Source of the DNA: a virus
Reading direction: 5' to 3' (one strand)
DNA length: 41,237 nucleotides
Virus record (IMG/VR): IMGVR_UViG_3300020469_004835
Span: 1 to 41,237 of that record
Shown: positions 38,857 to 41,237 of the stretch, one piece after another
How positions within the stretch are numbered: position 1 is the stretch's first letter
Layout: each line of letters begins with the position of its first letter
Position numbers and translations under genes: made by a program
The notes under the pieces: generated by a model
What the model saw: the letters and a program-made list of their open reading frames with translations, nothing else
Told to the model about the DNA's origin: nothing
Database searches by the model: none

Positions 38857-38982
38857 ATGGGCCAAAAAATCTCAGATGATGGTGTAGAAGCAGATATTGC
38901 AGCAGTCATTAGAACTTTTTGGTGGTTAATACATATTACAACTTGCGGTTTCATTATCGCAAATACAATTAGACATTGGTAA
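38857..38982 (+). CDS. 41-aa membrane protein
   Basis: An ATG-started frame of 41 residues: a short polar start (MGQKISDDGVEAD) and a membrane span rich in aromatic residues (VIRTFWWLIHITTCGFIIAN), ending RHW. The R-T-x-W-x-x-I-H-x-x-T-C-x-F-I-I pattern recalls small membrane proteins of marine phages. A different frame at 38819-38887 (22 residues, MNKKKFGEYGLGQWAKKSQM...) overlaps its start and might be a leader peptide. Confidence 0.5.
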   Translation: MGQKISDDGVEADIAAVIRTFWWLIHITTCGFIIANTIRHW

Positions 38983-38998
38983 AAAGAATTTATATTTA

Positions 38999-39586
38999 AT
39001 GATTAGTGATAGAGATAAATTTATATTCGTGCATATACCTAAATGTGGAGGCACTTCAATAGAGAGATTTATTTTATCTAACTATGGAGTGAGTAATGAT
39101 TGGACGAGTAAATATCCTCTGTCGGCGCTGCCAATGAAAATTAAATCTGAATTTAGTATTGGCTTTCGGCATAAGCAACACATGTCATTAAATGATTTCC
39201 CCTTAGAAAAGCAAGAAGAATACTTTTCATTTGCTTTCGTCAGGAACCCTTGGGATAGGATTATGTCTTCTTATTTTTATTATAAGGGGCTTGGATGTAA
39301 GTTTACCTTTAAATCTTTTTTAGAATCTAATAAATCTCGTATTCACTGTAAACCGCAATTTTGTTTTCTTAATAAGAATATAGATTTTATAGGCAGGTTT
39401 GAGAACTTGCAAGAAGATTTTAATTTAATTTGCCAAAAGCTAGGCTTTGAGTCCAAGAAATTACCACATGAAAATAAGACAAATCATGAACATTATACTG
39501 AGTGGTATACTGATGAAAATAAAAATCTAGTTACAGATAGGTATTTTGACGATATTGAGGCTTTCGATTATGAATTCGGATATTAA
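38999..39586 (+). CDS. Sulfotransferase, copy 1
   Basis: A 195-residue PAPS-dependent sulfotransferase (sulfotransfer_2-like). The phosphosulfate loop is FVHIPKCGGTSIERF (residues 10-24) and the 3'-phosphate site is FAFVRNPWDRIMSSYFY. The C-terminal half with FIGRFENLQEDFN fits the family. Likely substrate is a glycan or cell-surface component. It is followed two bases later by a paralogue. PAPS would have to come from the host, because no PAPS synthase is seen here. Confidence 0.85.
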   Translation: MISDRDKFIFVHIPKCGGTSIERFILSNYGVSNDWTSKYPLSALPMKIKSEFSIGFRHKQHMSLNDFPLEKQEEYFSFAFVRNPWDRIMSSYFYYKGLGCKFTFKSFLESNKSRIHCKPQFCFLNKNIDFIGRFENLQEDFNLICQKLGFESKKLPHENKTNHEHYTEWYTDENKNLVTDRYFDDIEAFDYEFGY

Positions 39587-39588
39587 CT

Positions 39589-40167
39589 ATGATTAATTAC
39601 GAGCATAAATTTATATTTGCAAGAGTCGCTAAAACAGCATCAACAAGCATTCTTGATAAGCTACCTAAATGCGATAGACTATGTGAAGAATGGGACTACG
39701 ATTGGAACCATGTTCCTTTATGGCATCGGAAACAAATTTTAAATGAAAATATTTTTAATACATTCTTTAAGTTCGCGTTCGTAAGAAATCCATTTGATAG
39801 AGCGGTTTCAATAGTAGAATATTGGAATAAGCGTAGTAAAAAAAAGGGTGGCCCTACTTTTGATTTTATAGATTTTTTTACGGGTGGTATTAGTAGTGAA
39901 TTTATTATAAAAGACAGATTTTTTTCAAAATATGGATCACAGTATGATTTCACGAAAGGTTGTAATTTCATAGGCAAAGTAGAAAACTTACAAGAAGACT
40001 TTAATATTATCTGTGATAAAATTAGAATTACAAGACAGGAACTTCCGCACAAAAACAAATCCAAACATAAACACTATACCGAATATTACAATGACGAAGC
40101 AAAGCGGGTGATCGCAGAGCTATATGCGCGAGACATTGAGGCTTTTAATTATAAATTCGGAGAATAA
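39589..40167 (+). CDS. Sulfotransferase, copy 2
   Basis: A 192-residue paralogue of the preceding protein with FIFARVAKTASTSILDKL as PAPS loop and FKFAFVRNPFDRAVSIVEYW as 3'-phosphate site; the C-terminal FIGKVENLQEDFNIICDK, LPHKNKSKHKHYTEYY and DIEAFNYKFGE parts are clearly homologous to copy 1. The PAPS loop differs (VAKTAST versus IPKCGGT), hinting at another acceptor or altered activity. Tandem duplication followed by divergence. Confidence 0.83.
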   Translation: MINYEHKFIFARVAKTASTSILDKLPKCDRLCEEWDYDWNHVPLWHRKQILNENIFNTFFKFAFVRNPFDRAVSIVEYWNKRSKKKGGPTFDFIDFFTGGISSEFIIKDRFFSKYGSQYDFTKGCNFIGKVENLQEDFNIICDKIRITRQELPHKNKSKHKHYTEYYNDEAKRVIAELYARDIEAFNYKFGE

Positions 40168-40172
40168 AAAAT

Positions 40173-40248
40173 GCGCTTGTAGCTCAGTGGTTAGAGCAGG
40201 GGTCTCATAAACCCTTGGCCGTGAGTTCAAATCTCACCGAGCGCACCA
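40173..40248 (+). tRNA. tRNA-Met or tRNA-Ile2 (anticodon CAT), CCA encoded
   Basis: Acceptor GCGCTTG pairs with CGAGCGC, D arm GCTC...GAGC, anticodon stem GGGGT/ACCCT with loop CTCATAA gives CAT, T arm GTGAG-TTCAAAT-CTCAC, discriminator A, then CCA. A normal 1-72 G-C pair argues against an initiator. Could be elongator Met or lysidine-modified Ile. Confidence 0.94.
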
Positions 40249-40255
40249 TTTTTAA

Positions 40256-40284
40256 TTAGATAAATTTAAATACAAAGATATAAT
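40256..40284 (+). promoter_or_regulatory. Promoter before protease gene
   Basis: TTAGAT at 40256-40261, 17-base spacer, TATAAT at 40279-40284, five bases to the ATG at 40290. Confidence 0.45.
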
Positions 40285-40289
40285 AAATT

Positions 40290-41237
40290 ATGAAACCTAT
40301 CACTCTTCACTGCTCCAAACAAATTGATGACCTTTTAGATGAGTCTATGACTATGGAGGCTAACGGTAAAGTGTTCGCCTCTCAAGATCATGCAAGCTCC
40401 TCTTATGTCAGGAATCCCAATCTATGGTGTGGAGGCTTAGATATTACCTGTTTATCACCTTGGAATAGTAGTGGTGATCATAAGAAAGCGGGGACACTAG
40501 TGACCCCAAGGCACATTATAGGTGCAGCACACTACGAGTATTCTGTAGGGACAGTGGTTAGGTTTGTAGAGAAAAACGGTTCAGTGCATGAACGAACTGT
40601 AATAGGGAAAGCTCGACATCCCGAATGTAGACGTTACTTTCCAGACTTAACAATTTATACTTTGGACAGTGACCTCCCCTCTACGATAAAGCCTTGCTCT
40701 GTAATGCCTAGTAATTACAGTGACTATTTAGATACTTTCAGCAAGATACCTTGCCTTGGCCTTGATCAAGAGGAGAAGGCTCTCATCATAGATTGGCGTT
40801 CTGGAGGTAGGATGCAGACACCCACAGATCCGAAAAGACTTATTTTCCATGAGAATAAAATCAGTGGCGACAGTGGCAACCCTGCATTTTTAGTATTCAA
40901 AGGTGAGCCTGTTCTTATAACTGTTTGGACATTTGGTGGTGCGGGATCTGGGACTGCTATAGCGGATCATATTTCAGATATTAACTCCATGATTGTGACC
41001 GCTGATACACGGGCAAACGTATCGACAAATTATACAATTACTGAAGCGGATTTTTCAAAGTATATAGTCTTCGATGCTAAAAAACTTTTGGCTCAATTCT
41101 TCGCTGCACTTCGTAAGTTACGACCTCGTTGGTTTAAGAAAAGTCCCGAAACCAGTGCGGAGACCAGTGCGGAGACCAGTGCGGAGACCAGCGCGGAAAC
41201 CAGCGCGGAAACCAGCGCGGAGACCAGCGCGGAGACC
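40290..41237 (+). CDS. Trypsin-like serine protease with ETSA repeat tail, 3' end outside window
   Basis: The open frame of 316 codons runs off the window. A chymotrypsin-fold protease is indicated by the catalytic His in TPRHIIGAAHY, Asp in FPDLTIYTLDSDLP, and Ser in SGDSGNPAFLVF (GDSGNP), in proper order and spacing. It lacks a signal peptide. After about residue 285 the chain changes to a tetrapeptide repeat, Glu-Thr-Ser-Ala, repeated at least seven times. The enzyme could process virion or host proteins; the repeat may be a spacer to another domain. Missing from any longer annotation because it is cut by the window edge. Confidence 0.78.
   Translation, partial: MKPITLHCSKQIDDLLDESMTMEANGKVFASQDHASSSYVRNPNLWCGGLDITCLSPWNSSGDHKKAGTLVTPRHIIGAAHYEYSVGTVVRFVEKNGSVHERTVIGKARHPECRRYFPDLTIYTLDSDLPSTIKPCSVMPSNYSDYLDTFSKIPCLGLDQEEKALIIDWRSGGRMQTPTDPKRLIFHENKISGDSGNPAFLVFKGEPVLITVWTFGGAGSGTAIADHISDINSMIVTADTRANVSTNYTITEADFSKYIVFDAKKLLAQFFAALRKLRPRWFKKSPETSAETSAETSAETSAETSAETSAETSAET
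41148..41237 (+). repeat. 12-bp in-frame tandem repeat encoding ETSA
   Basis: Seven and a half copies of a 12-base unit, GA(A/G)-ACC-AG(T/C)-GCG, from 41148 to the window end. The third-position variants are clustered (agt then agc; gag, gaa, gag), as expected from local slippage with recent expansion. Confidence 0.95.

Noticed and set aside
41148-41237. Possible CRISPR-like array at the window end
   Set aside because: The 12-base units are contiguous without spacers and keep an open reading frame; this is a coding tandem repeat.
1-41237. Prophage or integrative-element hallmarks (integrase, att sites, repressor)
   Set aside because: None recognised. The gene set and compact layout fit a lytic phage segment, although absence in this window does not prove lytic lifestyle.

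Overview
The window reads as part of a large, AT-rich, lytic tailed-phage genome (Caudoviricetes). Genes are tightly packed, many overlap by 1-14 bases (often ATGA), small ORFs are abundant, tRNAs carry encoded CCA, and there are phage replication, nucleotide-metabolism, lysis and tail genes. No capsid, terminase, portal or integrase gene is recognised here. The host is probably a Gram-negative bacterium: there is an outer-membrane spanin lipoprotein, a holin and an amidase, ADP-heptose and LPS-type sugar genes, and a protein with a PEP-CTERM-like exosortase sorting tail. Exosortase systems are common in Verrucomicrobiota, Planctomycetota and some Proteobacteria, so a marine or aquatic verrucomicrobial host is my best guess, but it is only an inference.

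Layout. 1-3982 (+): sugar and surface-glycan genes (GT11 fucosyltransferase, WbuC-like cupin, two methyltransferases, half-length DegT aminotransferase, GDP-mannose 4,6-dehydratase). 3997-15963 (+): replication and recombination block (RecA/UvsX-like recombinase, Vsr-like nuclease, DnaB helicase, DnaG-like primase, RecB-like nuclease, a three-piece DNA polymerase III made of separate PHP, DnaQ exonuclease and alpha palm genes, and a double-AAA Clp ATPase). 15960-18096 (+): small conserved phage proteins and a probable virion-associated protein. 18109-22305: HldD-like epimerase, then the lysis region (embedded o-spanin lipoprotein, holin, amidase endolysin), interrupted by a minus-strand trio that includes the PEP-CTERM protein. 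22351-23640 (+): MazG-like, nuclease-fold and small proteins, closed by a terminator at 23801-23828. 23874-25772 (+): cupin, HldE-type kinase, HldE-type nucleotidyltransferase, HAD phosphatase. 25769-27238 (-): three probable virion or unknown proteins. 27285-29978 (+): GT14-like glycosyltransferase, ThyX, DUF5672 glycosyltransferase. 29975-35390 (-): two paralogous adhesin-plus-small-partner pairs, a probable head-associated protein and small genes. 35448-41237 (+): small metalloprotease, RuvB-like ATPase, small conserved proteins, tRNA-Leu, tRNA-Glu, tRNA-Met and a degenerate tRNA-like element, two tandem sulfotransferases, and a trypsin-like protease running off the end in a 12-bp tandem repeat.

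How it works together. The phage brings its own replisome core (helicase, primase, C-family polymerase with detached proofreader), recombination and dTTP supply (ThyX, MazG), and a striking set of sugar genes split over three places that could make GDP-deoxymannose derivatives and ADP-heptose and modify glycans with methyl, amino, fucosyl and sulfo groups. These could decorate virions or remodel the host envelope.

Regulation. Two recurrent promoter styles sit so close to start codons that many mRNAs should be leaderless or nearly so: TTGACA-like / 16-17 bp / TATAAT boxes 5-10 bases from the ATG, and a GTGTAAY box 7-9 bases from the ATG in front of lysis and virion-type genes, which may be the phage late promoter.
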